A DNA stretch of 64,000 nt from Brevundimonas sp. (GTDB lineage Bacteria; Pseudomonadota; Alphaproteobacteria; Caulobacterales; Caulobacteraceae). The DNA lies in the NCBI GenBank assembly GCA_027531145.1, contig JAPZRF010000034.1, positions 1-64,000 of the forward strand, given 5' to 3'. This document shows, one piece after another, positions 39,932-52,386 of this stretch; position 1 is the first letter of the stretch, and every line of letters starts with the position of its first letter. Below the pieces are notes generated by a model, which saw nothing but the letters and a program-made list of their open reading frames with translations, had not been told where the DNA came from and did no database searches. The position numbers and the translations under genes were made by a program.

Positions 39932-40107
39932 CATTCCTCCCCCACAGGGGGAGGTGGCTCGCCGCATCGCGGCGAGACGGAGGGGGGAGACGCACCGCTG
40001 TCGCCGCGCGCCCCCTCTCCCGACGCCAGAAGAGAACCGCCTCTCTCCTCCCCCATAGCGCAGCGTAGGGGGGAGGGGGACCGCCGAAGGCGGTGGAGGG
40101 GGCGAGG
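39932..40107. repeat. Palindromic repeat pair (REP/BIME-like)
   Basis: ATTCCTCCCCCACAGGGGGAGGTGGCTCGCCGCATCGCGGCGAGACGGAGGGGGGA ... CTCCTCCCCCATAGCGCAGCGTAGGGGGGAGGGGGACCGCCGAAGGCGGTGGAGGGGGCGAGG. Confidence 0.75.
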
Positions 40108-40289
40108 TCAGGCGCGGCGCCGGCGGTCGCTCCCTCCACCGCGGAGCCTGTCTTCGGGCTCGCCTTCGGCGAGACCCGGGGGCGGTCCCCCTCCCCCGGC
40201 CCGCGGGGGAGGAGAGGCGCGCCCCGGCGCCCCGAGGCTGGACATCACCGGCCGTGGCTTCAGGATGACCTCATGGGGGAGGCTGATCC

Positions 40290-40517
40290 ATGTTGAGAAC
40301 CTGCGGCGTGATCCTCGCGGCGGTACTGGCGCTGGCAGGCTGCGGCGAGAACGACGGCGATCACCTCGCGCGCGAAGCCTATGCCGAGGCCCAGTTCGCC
40401 AGGGAGACGGACATCGACCTGGCCGTGCGCATCGACCGCATGCAGCGCGAGATCGACGATCTCAGGGGCCGGGTGGAGTATCTCGAGTCGGGGGCGCCGG
40501 CGGAGGCGGGGGCGTAG
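40290..40517 (+). CDS. Small lipoprotein with coiled-coil-like tail
   Basis: MLRTCGVILAAVLALAGCGEN lipobox; DRMQREIDDLRGRVEYLES. Confidence 0.7.
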   Translation: MLRTCGVILAAVLALAGCGENDGDHLAREAYAEAQFARETDIDLAVRIDRMQREIDDLRGRVEYLESGAPAEAGA

Positions 40518-40817
40518 CTACGGTTCTTGCGACGGACCCCGGCGCGCTCCCCAGTATATGCAGTAGGGGGGCCTGCGCAGCAGGGTGCAGCGCGATACGC
40601 TGCGCACGACGCTCTATCCTCGTCATAAGCCCGACGAGTGCAGTTCCGAATCCGAAAGCAACTCCCGGAGCGGTTTAGTCTCGGGGCTCGCGGTACGTCC
40701 GCGATATGCTGACTGGGGCGAGCACTCCGTTGTAGCACGTTGGGCAGTGCCCCCTCGTGGATGCTACTCTAGGATGCGAGTCGAACATCACATCGCAGCC
40801 GCAAAAGGAAACGATCA

Positions 40818-42047
40818 TTGAAGCGGCTTAGTCCTAAAGCCAAAAGGTGCCGCCTCCGCCATAACCGACGGAAGTGGCGGCGCATTCAGATGCGGCGAGC
40901 TACGAAGGCCGGGCGTGTACCTACGCTGCGTCAGCCAAAGCCAAATGCGGCACAGATCGAGCGGGATCAACAGAAGATATACGCCAGGGCGGCGCAGGCA
41001 AGGCTGGCGTTCGCCCGTGACGGACTGCCGTTGCCGATCGCAGAAAGGGGCCTGTTTCACAGCCCAGAGGCTCCCCCGAGGCGCGCTCTTCTTTTGAAGG
41101 CACCCAGCGTGCTCTCTCTTAAGGGCAACTACGATGAGTGCTTGGGCTTTCTTTACGATTACAGATGGCGTCGATTTGTCAATAACGACAGTGGACCAGG
41201 GCGTCCGCGCAGCCTCGTGATCGATATGTCCTCTGTGGACCAAATGTATCTCGATGCAGCTCTCGTTCTGGTTGCCGAGTATCATAGCGGCAACTTGGCC
41301 AGTCCCGACTTTCGGCCCGTTATTGATGATGCAAGCTGGCCGCTAGGTGTTCGGCGATCTCTGGAAATGCTGGGCTTCTACGATCTTGTCCAAGCTCAAG
41401 CGAGAACCTGCGACGAGGATGCGTTAGACCCTGACGGGCCCCGCTTCGTCCCCTTCGCTAGCGACACCGTCGTCGATGGCGCTCAAGTCGATCCGGTCAT
41501 TGAGCGCCTGAAGGCGATCGCTGGCGGCACCCCAAAGAGGGTAGCGCTTTACGGGGCCTTGATGGAGGCTGTCGCCAACGTTAAGGGTCACGCATATCCG
41601 GAAGTGATGCCACCTCGCGTTGAGCCGATTTCAAGGGATCGCTGGTGGGCGGCCGGTGCGTACTTTTCCCAAAGTGAGCAATTGGAGTATGCCGTCTACG
41701 ACCAAGGAGTGGGGATCGCCGAGACGCTTCCAAAGAAGCCGCTTTGGGAGGTCATCAGCAGGATCTGCCCGCCGGAGTTTGACGACGGTGACGTGATTGT
41801 GGGCGGCATTAAGTACGGCAGGACTTCCACCGGGCGCGCTGAGCGGGGCAACGGCCTCTGGAAAATCTGCAAGCTTGTGAGGGACATTCCAAATTCGTCG
41901 GTTCGGATCATGAGTGGCCGTGGGGACGTGACATACTTTGGACGCGGGAAGCCGTTTAAGAAAGTGAATCGTAATCCTTTCCCGGGTACGCTTGTTCATT
42001 GGACGTTGTCGTTGCCTGTTGAAGTCCCCAAGAGGCCGTTGGCGTGA
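40818..42047 (+). CDS. STAS-like plus GHKL/HATPase-domain protein with basic N-terminus
   Basis: STAS-like SLVIDMSSVDQMYLDAALVLVAEY; N-box ALYGALMEAVANVKGHAY; G1-box YAVYDQGVGIAE; G2-box GRAERGNGLWKI; terminal FPGTLVHWTLSLPV. TTG start with upstream AAGGAA. Confidence 0.7.
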   Translation: MKRLSPKAKRCRLRHNRRKWRRIQMRRATKAGRVPTLRQPKPNAAQIERDQQKIYARAAQARLAFARDGLPLPIAERGLFHSPEAPPRRALLLKAPSVLSLKGNYDECLGFLYDYRWRRFVNNDSGPGRPRSLVIDMSSVDQMYLDAALVLVAEYHSGNLASPDFRPVIDDASWPLGVRRSLEMLGFYDLVQAQARTCDEDALDPDGPRFVPFASDTVVDGAQVDPVIERLKAIAGGTPKRVALYGALMEAVANVKGHAYPEVMPPRVEPISRDRWWAAGAYFSQSEQLEYAVYDQGVGIAETLPKKPLWEVISRICPPEFDDGDVIVGGIKYGRTSTGRAERGNGLWKICKLVRDIPNSSVRIMSGRGDVTYFGRGKPFKKVNRNPFPGTLVHWTLSLPVEVPKRPLA

Positions 42048-42374
42048 TCGTTCATCTGGCAGAGAAATTTTCGCCTTTCCTGGGGGGAAGGTACCGAGAC
42101 GATGGCCCTTGGAGTGGGCAGGAGTTTCGGGAGGATTTTCTCATCCCCTGGCTCAGGGAGGCGATGTCCGGTCGGGAAGCGCTTGTCGTGGTGCTGGACG
42201 GCGTGGCAGGAGTGCCCAGCTCGTTTCTTGAAGAGGCATTTGGCGGCCTGTTTCGGACCACGGACTGGTCGGCCTCTGAGTTAAACTCAGCGCTGAAGCT
42301 CCGAGCAGACGACCCCGATTTGTGGCCTTACTTGAGTTTGGCGGCTCGCTTTATGAAGGAAGCAGCAGGGCGCC

Positions 42375-42391
<17 letters not shown>
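42044..42391 (+). CDS. STAS-like (DUF4325-type) small protein
   Basis: GRYRDDGPWSGQEFREDFLIPWL...EALVVVLDGVAGVPSSFLEEAFGGLFR; GTGA overlap with the preceding gene. Confidence 0.7.
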
Positions 42392-45022
<2,631 letters not shown>

Positions 45023-45254
45023 CGTCGACCCTACGCGGATGGCGCGGGCGGTCAAGCGCAAGCGAGGGGGGGCGGGGAGAAGGGGGAAGCGGCCCGGCGG
45101 TCTGTCGGGGGGGCGATATGCGCCGGGCCGCTTCGCGCGCCGCCGGGACGGGGGGATGACGTCGGCGGCGCATCGGGAGAACACCCGGGGGGCGGGACGG
45201 TTCCCGCGGCGGGCGAGACAGGGTGCGGGTCGCGGCGGGGCGGTCGTGTCGCGG

Positions 45255-45384
45255 AATTCCTCCCCCACAGGGGGAGGTGGCTCGCCGCCATGCGGCGAGA
45301 CGGAGGGGGGATGAGCGCTGCGGTTGCGGATCGCCCCCCTCCACCGCCTTCGGCGGTCCCCCTCCCCCTGCGGGGGAGGAAGGG
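45255..45384. repeat. Palindromic repeat pair (REP/BIME-like)
   Basis: ATTCCTCCCCCACAGGGGGAGGTGGCTCGCCGCCATGCGGCGAGACGGAGGGGGGA ... CCCCCCTCCACCGCCTTCGGCGGTCCCCCTCCCCCTGCGGGGGAGGAAGG. Confidence 0.8.
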
Positions 45385-45477
45385 CGCCGCATCCGTCCGG
45401 CCCCGCCGGCCTGTGCCCAATGGCGTCTTCTCCGGCGAGGGCAGACGGGATAAGCGCAGGGAAACCGGAGGCTCTCC

Positions 45478-46491
45478 ATGCATCTCGCCCGCTTTCCGCG
45501 CGTCCGACTGGCGCATCTGCCGACCCCGCTGGAGCCTGCGCCGCGCCTGTCGGACGCCCTGCGCGTCGATGTCTGGATCAAGCGCGACGATTGCACCGGC
45601 CTGGCCGGCGGCGGCAACAAGACGCGCAAGCTGGAGTTCCTGCTCGGCGCGGCGCTGGAGGCGGGGGCCGACACCCTGGTAACCCAGGGCGCGACCCAGT
45701 CCAACCATGTGCGCCAGACGGCGGCGGCGGCGGCGGCCCATGGGCTGGCCTGCGAGATCATCCTCGAGGACCGCACAGGCTTCACCTCGGCCGACTATGT
45801 GGAGAACGGCAACGTCCTGCTGGACCGGCTGTTCGGGGCCGCGATCCGCACCGTGCCGGGCGGCTCGGACATGACCGCCGAGCTGGAGATCACCGCCGAG
45901 GCGGTGCGCGCCCGCGGCGGCAACCCCTATGTCATCCCCGGCGGCGGCTCCAATCCCGTCGGCGCGCTCGGCTATGTCGACTGCGCCCGGGAGATCGTCA
46001 CCCAGGCCGACGAGATGGACTTGCAGATCGACCGGATCATCACCGCCACCGGCAGCGCCGGCACCCATGCCGGGCTGGTGGCCGGGCTGGCGGTGATGGG
46101 TGCGGACATCCCGGTGCTGGGCATCGGCGTGCGCGCCCCGAAGCCGAAGCAGGAGGAGAATGTCCTCAAGCTGGCGCGCGAGACCGCCGCCCTGCTGGGC
46201 CGTCCAGATGCGGTGACGCCGGAGATGGTGGTCGCCGACTGCGACTATGTCGGGGAGGGCTACGGCTTCATCGACGACAAGGTCATCGAGGCCCTGACCC
46301 TGGCGGCGCGCAGCGAGGGGCTGCTGCTGGATCCGGTCTATTCGGCCAAGGCCATGAAGGGGCTGATCGCCCTGTCGCGGCAGGGCCGCTTCGCCGACGA
46401 GACGGTGGTGTTCCTGCACACCGGCGGAGCCCAGGGGCTGGCCGGCTACCAGTCGCAGCTGACCGGCGCGCTGGATCATCCTCGGGCGTAA
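45478..46491 (+). CDS. D-cysteine desulfhydrase / ACC deaminase family PLP enzyme
   Basis: [61 protein letters not shown]. Confidence 0.9.
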   Translation: MHLARFPRVRLAHLPTPLEPAPRLSDALRVDVWIKRDDCTGLAGGGNKTRKLEFLLGAALEAGADTLVTQGATQSNHVRQTAAAAAAHGLACEIILEDRTGFTSADYVENGNVLLDRLFGAAIRTVPGGSDMTAELEITAEAVRARGGNPYVIPGGGSNPVGALGYVDCAREIVTQADEMDLQIDRIITATGSAGTHAGLVAGLAVMGADIPVLGIGVRAPKPKQEENVLKLARETAALLGRPDAVTPEMVVADCDYVGEGYGFIDDKVIEALTLAARSEGLLLDPVYSAKAMKGLIALSRQGRFADETVVFLHTGGAQGLAGYQSQLTGALDHPRA

Positions 46492-46506
46492 GCTGGCGAA
46501 AGGGCC

Positions 46507-47289
46507 TCAGGCCGGCGGGGGCGGTCCGGGCAGGGGCGGGAAGTCGAGCGGGGCTACGCCCGCGCCCGGGGAGCCGGCGACCACGAAGTTGTAGAAGGCG
46601 AGGCCGAGTGGCGACCAGGTCACGGCTTCCACGGCGACGACCATCGCCGCCTGCACCCCGAACCCCCAGATCCACGCCGGGTGGATCCGTCCCGTCTTGC
46701 GCAGGTCGATGACCATCCCGATCAACGGGAAGAGCAGGGTGACGGCCGCCGTGGCTTCCCAGGCCCAGGGCATCAACAGCGGCATCGGCAACAGTCGCCC
46801 GACGCCAGGCCCCAGCAGGATCGCCATGGCCGAGTAATGCAGGCGGCTATGCCAGCCCGTCGACCGGCGCAGCATGACGGCGGCGAGGGTCAGGCCGACG
46901 AAGGTCACGAGCGACAGTGGGTCGAAGACAAGGAACTGCAGGGGGCGGAAGAAGAACGGTGCCTCGCCCCGGCGAACAAGGGCCTCCGTGACCAGCCATC
47001 CAAGCGCGAGCATTGGCAGCAACCACGCCGCCGCCAGCCACCCCAGCAGCCGATGCCAGCGCACCTGGCCGGTCGCGATCAGCAGGTTCTGGGTGAGGAA
47101 AATGACGAGCCAGCCCATAAAGACCACGGCGTGGGCATGGACCAACGGTGGCGCGTCGAAACTGGACCGTCCGCTCGCCAGCTGCAGCGAGAACCCCGCC
47201 ACCACCACGAGGACCATGACGACGGCCAGTCTGGGAAAGGCGTTCGTCGCCACGCCCGCCTGAACCGGCGCGCTGTTCGAGTTTGTCAT
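46507..47289 (-). CDS. Polytopic membrane protein of unknown function
   Basis: Multiple hydrophobic helices; VHAHAVVFMGWLVIFLTQNLLIATGQVRWHRLLGW. Confidence 0.65.
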   Translation of the reverse strand: MTNSNSAPVQAGVATNAFPRLAVVMVLVVVAGFSLQLASGRSSFDAPPLVHAHAVVFMGWLVIFLTQNLLIATGQVRWHRLLGWLAAAWLLPMLALGWLVTEALVRRGEAPFFFRPLQFLVFDPLSLVTFVGLTLAAVMLRRSTGWHSRLHYSAMAILLGPGVGRLLPMPLLMPWAWEATAAVTLLFPLIGMVIDLRKTGRIHPAWIWGFGVQAAMVVAVEAVTWSPLGLAFYNFVVAGSPGAGVAPLDFPPLPGPPPPA

Positions 47290-47499
47290 GACCACCCCCC
47301 GATGCCTGACTGCGACCATACGCCGCGGACCGGCGTTACGCAACGCCGGGGTCGCCGGTTTGCACGACGCCGGAACGCCGGCTGCGGCACGCCGTGCTGG
47401 TGCTGTCGGGCTTTTTCGGCTCACTGCCGCCTTGCATTTCCGGACGGTCCGGGCGCTGAGGGACGCCGGGGTCGCTGACGGCGGCGGGGCGACTGGCGA

Positions 47500-48159
47500 A
47501 TGAAGACTCTCGGCGTGCTGGGCGGTATGGGGCCGGCGGCGACGGTGGCCTTTCTGGCGCGGCTGCAGGCCCTGACCCCGGCGACCGGGGACGCGGACCA
47601 TATCCGGGTGCTGATGGACCTGAACCCGCATGTTCCGGACCGCAACACCCGGCCGGGCGAGGCGGAGGTGGAGCTGGGGGCCATGGCGAGGCGGCTGGCG
47701 GCGGCGGGGGCCGAGGTGCTGGCCATGCCCTGCAACACCGCCCACGCCCAGGCGGCCGGTATCCGCGCCGCGGGCCTGCCCTTCATCGACATGATCGCCG
47801 CGACCACGGCGGCGGCGAAGGCCACCGGGGCGGCCGCGATCGGGGTGCTGGCCACGGGCGGCGGGCGGGCGCTGTACGCCCCGGCGCTGACGGCGGCGGG
47901 GCTGATGCCGGTGCTGCTCAAGGAGGCTGACCAGGAGCGGTTCATGGCGCTGGTCTATGCGGTCAAGGCCGGAGATGTCGGGCCTGATCGAAGGGCGGAG
48001 ATGCGGGCGCTGGGGCAGGCGCTGCTGGACGCGGGGGCCGGAACGGTGATCGCCGGCTGCACCGAGGTGCCGCTGCTGCTGGGCCCGAACGACCTCGACG
48101 CGCCGCTGGCCGACAGCGCCGAGGTGCTGGCCCGGGCCTGTGTGGAGATGTGCCGGTAG
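47500..48159 (+). CDS. Aspartate/glutamate racemase family protein
   Basis: LGVLGGMGPAATVAFL, AMPCNTAHAQAAG, VIAGCTEVPLLL. Confidence 0.92.
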   Translation: MKTLGVLGGMGPAATVAFLARLQALTPATGDADHIRVLMDLNPHVPDRNTRPGEAEVELGAMARRLAAAGAEVLAMPCNTAHAQAAGIRAAGLPFIDMIAATTAAAKATGAAAIGVLATGGGRALYAPALTAAGLMPVLLKEADQERFMALVYAVKAGDVGPDRRAEMRALGQALLDAGAGTVIAGCTEVPLLLGPNDLDAPLADSAEVLARACVEMCR

Positions 48160-48198
48160 GTGAATCTCCTCCCCCTTAATGGGGGAGCAGAAGGAACG

Positions 48199-49494
48199 TC
48201 AGTGCCCGCCCGCCACGGCCCCCGCCTCGTGCCGGGCCTTGCTGCGGGCGGCGGCCAGGGCGAACGCGGTCAGGACGGCGTAGCCGACCAGCGGCACATA
48301 GAAGACCGGGTTAAGGGTGGCGGAGGCATCGGCCACCATGCCACCGAGGATCGGCAGGACCGCGCCGCCGACGATGGCGGTGCACAGCAGGCCCGAGGTG
48401 GCCGAGGCCGGGGCTCCCGAGCGCTCGAGCGTCAGGGTGAAGATGGTCGGGAACATGATCGAGTTGAAGAAGCCGATGCCGATGGCGGCGTAAGCTGCCG
48501 TCTCGCCGGAGGTCTGGGTGACCACCAGACACAGGGCGGCGGCGATCGCGGTGTTGATCGTCAGCAGTACTCCGGCGCGGACCCGGGTCATCAGCAGGGC
48601 ACCGATGAAACGGCCGACCATGGCCCCGCCCCAGTAGAGGCTGACCATGCGCCCGGCGTCCGCCTCCGGCAGACCGAGGATGGAGGGGCTGGCGAGGAAG
48701 TTGGTCAACAGGCCGCCGATCGTCACCTCCGATCCGACATAAACGAAGATGGCGAGGCCGCCGAACAGGGCCCAGGGCGAGGTGAAGGCCTTGAGCGGCG
48801 AGGCCATGCCCACGTCGCCGCCGGCGGCCGCGGCGGCCGCGTTGATCTTCCTGCGCGCCGTGAAGATGAAGACCGCGACCACGGCGAAGACGGCACCGAG
48901 GCCCAGGAAGGCCAGGTCGATGCTGCGCAGCGACTCCGCCCGGGTCGCGGCGGTGACCACGGCACCGGCGGCGAATACCCCGCCGGTCAGCAGCACGGTC
49001 GAGCCCAGCCACGGGCCGAGGGTGGTGCCGAGCGAGTTGAAGAACTGCGAGAAGTTGAGGCGCGCGTGGGCCGTCGTCGGCGCGCCCAGGGCGGCGACCA
49101 GCGGGTTGGCGGCCACCTGCAGCAGGGTCACCCCCGAGGCGATGATGAACAGGGACAGCAGCACGCCCGGATACCAGTCGACGATGGTCGCCACGGGCAC
49201 CAGCAGGCAGCCGACCACCATCACCGTCAGGGCGGCGATGATCGACCGGCTGTAGCCCAGCCGGCCCAGCAGGGCGGCGGCGGGCACCGAGACCACGGCA
49301 TAGGCGATGAACCAGGCCGAGGCGGTCAGGGTGGCTTCGGCGAAGCTGAGGTCGAACACCTTGCGCACCGCCGCGATCAGCGGATCGATCAGCGAGGTGG
49401 CGAAGCCCCAGGCGAAGAAGAGGGTGGTCACATAGGCGAAGGCGAGGCCGGAGCCCTTGATCGGAGGCGGCGGTGCGGCGGTGGCTTGGGTCAT
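48199..49494 (-). CDS. Sugar MFS transporter (fucose-permease/GluP-like)
   Basis: 12-TM protein; TTLFFAWGFATSLIDPLIAAVRKVFDLSFAEATLTASAWFIAYAVVSVPAA, VTLLQVAANPLVAALG. Confidence 0.88.
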   Translation of the reverse strand: MTQATAAPPPPIKGSGLAFAYVTTLFFAWGFATSLIDPLIAAVRKVFDLSFAEATLTASAWFIAYAVVSVPAAALLGRLGYSRSIIAALTVMVVGCLLVPVATIVDWYPGVLLSLFIIASGVTLLQVAANPLVAALGAPTTAHARLNFSQFFNSLGTTLGPWLGSTVLLTGGVFAAGAVVTAATRAESLRSIDLAFLGLGAVFAVVAVFIFTARRKINAAAAAAGGDVGMASPLKAFTSPWALFGGLAIFVYVGSEVTIGGLLTNFLASPSILGLPEADAGRMVSLYWGGAMVGRFIGALLMTRVRAGVLLTINTAIAAALCLVVTQTSGETAAYAAIGIGFFNSIMFPTIFTLTLERSGAPASATSGLLCTAIVGGAVLPILGGMVADASATLNPVFYVPLVGYAVLTAFALAAARSKARHEAGAVAGGH

Positions 49495-49685
49495 GAAAGG
49501 TCCTGCGCCGGGCGACCCGGCGGTGCTGCGGTTCCTGGGATGACGTCGGCCGTCCGGCTGTGCCGGTCCTGAGGGGCCGCGGGTTCGCTCGTTACGGTCA
49601 CGCCCGGGAGGGTGCGACCGGTCGACACGGATCTGTTGCCCGGACGTTGGCCCGAAGCGGCCCCGGCGCGCAATGAAAATTCGTT

Positions 49686-50414
49686 TCAGCCGTGCGGCCG
49701 GCCGCAGCCGGGGCAGACGGCGAGGGGGGCACCGTAGAGCGCGGCGAGGGCTGCCGGGGTCAGGATCTGCCCCGCCGGACCCGTCCGGGGCGGGTCGGTC
49801 AGCAGCAGCACCGCGTCCTGGCGGGCGGCGAGGGCCAGGTCATGGGTGGCGATCACGACCAGGGCACCCTCGCCGGCGAGGGCGTCGAGCGCCGCGGCGA
49901 CCCGGGCGGCGTGGACCGGGTCGAGGGTCGCGGTCGGCTCGTCGGCCAGTACCAGCGCCCCGCCCTGCGCAGCGGTACGGGCGATCAGCACCAGCTGGCG
50001 CTGGCCGGACGACAGGCGGTCGAACGGCCGGTCGGCGAGGTCGGCGACGCCCAGCCGGTCCAGCGCCGCCTCCGCCGCCGCCAGGTCGGCGCGCGACGGG
50101 CCGGGCGCGAACGGGCTGCGGCCGATGCGGCCCAGCGCCACCATATGCCGGACGGGAAAGGCCGCCTCGACCTCGCCGGGCGGCGGCAGAAGGGCCGCCG
50201 GGCGCGGGGCTGACAGGGTGCCGTCGAGGGCGGGCGTCAGCCCGGCGAGCGTGCGCAGCAGCGTGGACTTGCCGGCCCCGTTGGGCCCGAGCACCGCCAG
50301 ACGGCGGCCGGGAGGCAGGTCGAGCTCCAGCGGGCCGAGGCGGAACGCCCCGCGGCCGACCACCAGCCCCCGGGCGCGCATATGGGCGCGCATGTCGGCG
50401 CGCAGGCCGCTCAT
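49686..50414 (-). CDS. Iron-siderophore/B12-type ABC transporter ATP-binding protein
   Basis: LGPNGAGKSTLLRTLAGL Walker A; LSSGQRQLVLIARTAAQGGALVLADEPTATLD. Confidence 0.9.
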   Translation of the reverse strand: MSGLRADMRAHMRARGLVVGRGAFRLGPLELDLPPGRRLAVLGPNGAGKSTLLRTLAGLTPALDGTLSAPRPAALLPPPGEVEAAFPVRHMVALGRIGRSPFAPGPSRADLAAAEAALDRLGVADLADRPFDRLSSGQRQLVLIARTAAQGGALVLADEPTATLDPVHAARVAAALDALAGEGALVVIATHDLALAARQDAVLLLTDPPRTGPAGQILTPAALAALYGAPLAVCPGCGRPHG

Positions 50415-51406
50415 GGCCGTCGCCCCGCGCGGGAGATGAACAGGGCGAGGAAGGCCGGGGCCCCGACCAGGGCGGTGAGCAGGCCGACCGGGATCTCGGC
50501 CGGGCCGAAGGCGCGGGCCAGCTGGCCGACGATCAGGGCCACGGCGGCACCCAGAAGGGCGCTCATCGGAAGCAGCCGGGCGGCCGTCTCGCCGACCAGC
50601 AGCCGTGCGGCGTGTGGGGCCAGCAGGCCGATCCAGCCGACCAGGCCGCTGATCGACACCACCGCCGAGGTGGCGAGGGCCGCAGTGGCCAGCGCCAGCA
50701 GGCGCAGGGTCCGGGCTGGCAGGCCGAGAGCCCGCGCCTGGTCCTCGCCGAGCGCCAGGGCGTCGAGCCGCGCCCCCAGCGTCAGCAGGACGGCCGCGGC
50801 GGCCGAGGTCAGGCCGAGGGCGACGACCGCCTCGGCGAGGGTGGCGCGTGAGAAGGCCCCGAGCAGCCACCAGGTCAGGGTCGGCAGCTCCGTGTATGGA
50901 TCGGCAGCCAGCAAGGCGAGGCCGAGCAGGGCGGCGGCCAGCGCCCCGACCACCACGCCGCAAAGGATAAGGGCCAGTCGCGGATCCCCGCTCCGCACTG
51001 CGGCGGCGGCGGCGAGGGTCAGGGTGCCGGAGGCGATCCCGCCGAGGAAAGCGGCACCCTGCATCGCCCAGGGGGCGAGGCCGGCCAGCAGGGCGAGGGC
51101 GGCCCCGGCGGCGGCTCCCGAAGAAACGCCGAGCAGGTCGGGCGAGGCCAGCGGATTGCGGAACAGGGCCTGCAGCGTGGCACCGGCGAGCGCCAGTCCG
51201 GCACCGACGACGACGGCGGTCAGCACCGCCGGCAGGCGCAGCGACAGGGCCAGCTGCGCCGTGGAGTCGCCGGCACCGGCCGCCGCCGCCAGCAGGGCCG
51301 CGGGCGAGGTCGGCAGCGGCCCGAGCATGAGGGCACCCAGCGCCAGCCCTGTCACGGCGAGGAGGGCGGCGAAAAGCGGGACGACCGCCTTCAGCGCGCG
51401 GCTCAC
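50411..51406 (-). CDS. FecCD-family ABC transporter permease
   Basis: LRLPAVLTAVVVGAGLALAGATLQALFRNPLASPDLLGVSSGAAAGA; GLVGWIGLLAPHAARLLVG. Confidence 0.93.
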   Translation of the reverse strand: MSRALKAVVPLFAALLAVTGLALGALMLGPLPTSPAALLAAAAGAGDSTAQLALSLRLPAVLTAVVVGAGLALAGATLQALFRNPLASPDLLGVSSGAAAGAALALLAGLAPWAMQGAAFLGGIASGTLTLAAAAAVRSGDPRLALILCGVVVGALAAALLGLALLAADPYTELPTLTWWLLGAFSRATLAEAVVALGLTSAAAAVLLTLGARLDALALGEDQARALGLPARTLRLLALATAALATSAVVSISGLVGWIGLLAPHAARLLVGETAARLLPMSALLGAAVALIVGQLARAFGPAEIPVGLLTALVGAPAFLALFISRAGRRP

Positions 51407-52377
51407 GCGAGCACCCGGGGCAGCAGGCCGAGCATCTCCTCCGGCGTCGGGCGGCGATGGTAGAGGCGCTCATGCAACCCGGCCACGTTGGCGGCGAGGG
51501 CCGGATCGGGCGGGCCGAGCGGATCGCGCGATCCGAGCCAGGCCAGGCCGATCAGACGGTTGACCGACGGCGGCCCATCGATCCAGCCGAACGGCCGCGA
51601 CGCGAGCACAATGATCCGGCGCCGTGCGCCCGAGCGGCGGCGGCACCAGAGCGGCTGGTCGGCGGCCGCGGCGGCGAAGACGGCGTCCTGGGTGACAATG
51701 ACTTCCGGGTCCCAGGCCGCGAGCTGCTCCGCCGTGACGCGCCCCAGCCCGGCTCCGCCGACAGCGACGTTGCTCCAGCCGCCGGCCTCCAGCGCCTCGA
51801 CGGCGAGCGCCCCCGGGAAGGCGGTCTCGAGCCCGTCGCCGCTGCGGGCGAGGTAGAAGGACGGGCCGCCGGTGCGGGGCAGGGCCGCCAGCAGCTGTTC
51901 TGCGTCGGCGGCGCGGGCCTCGCCGAGCAGCTCGACCCCGAGCCGGCGTCCGGCCTCGCGGAAGGCGGCCGGACTCAGCGCCAGCCGGCCGTCGATCAGC
52001 TGGTAGGGCAGGTTCAGCGCGGCGCGGGTGCGGCGTGCAAGACCCTGGCTGTCGGCGTCGACATCGCCGTAGTCGAGCGCCAGCGTCGGGGCCAGCGCGG
52101 CCGCCGCCTCAAGATCGATCGGCCGTCCTCCCGAGGCCAGGGCTCCGACCTCGGGCCGGTCGGCGAGGGGCGAGAGCAGGGCCAGCGCTTCGGCCACCGG
52201 CCGGCGCGGCCAGCCGATCAGCCGCTCCGGGGCCAGGGTGAAGATCAGCAGGGCCGCCGGCTGGCCTGCGGCCAGAACCCCGCCGGCGCGAACCGGAGCC
52301 GGCGCGCGCTGACATCCGGCCAGGGCGGCGGGGCCAAGGGCGAGGGCGGTGGCGAGCAGGGCGCGGCGCGAGGGCAT
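51403..52377 (-). CDS. ABC transporter periplasmic substrate-binding protein (iron/B12 type)
   Basis: Signal-like N-terminus; EQLAAWDPEVIVTQDAVFAAAAADQP; adjacent permease and ATPase. Confidence 0.85.
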   Translation of the reverse strand: MPSRRALLATALALGPAALAGCQRAPAPVRAGGVLAAGQPAALLIFTLAPERLIGWPRRPVAEALALLSPLADRPEVGALASGGRPIDLEAAAALAPTLALDYGDVDADSQGLARRTRAALNLPYQLIDGRLALSPAAFREAGRRLGVELLGEARAADAEQLLAALPRTGGPSFYLARSGDGLETAFPGALAVEALEAGGWSNVAVGGAGLGRVTAEQLAAWDPEVIVTQDAVFAAAAADQPLWCRRRSGARRRIIVLASRPFGWIDGPPSVNRLIGLAWLGSRDPLGPPDPALAANVAGLHERLYHRRPTPEEMLGLLPRVLA

Positions 52378-52386
52378 GTCCGGGCT

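Noticed and set aside
40518-40817. Possible tRNA or att-site remnant upstream of the STAS/GHKL cassette
   Set aside because: No T-loop/acceptor-like sequence or direct repeat matching the far side of the cassette could be identified by eye.
49686-51473. 595-aa ORF ending in the ABC ATPase
   Set aside because: The N-terminal half is out-of-frame translation of the FecCD permease gene; ATPase start placed at 50414.
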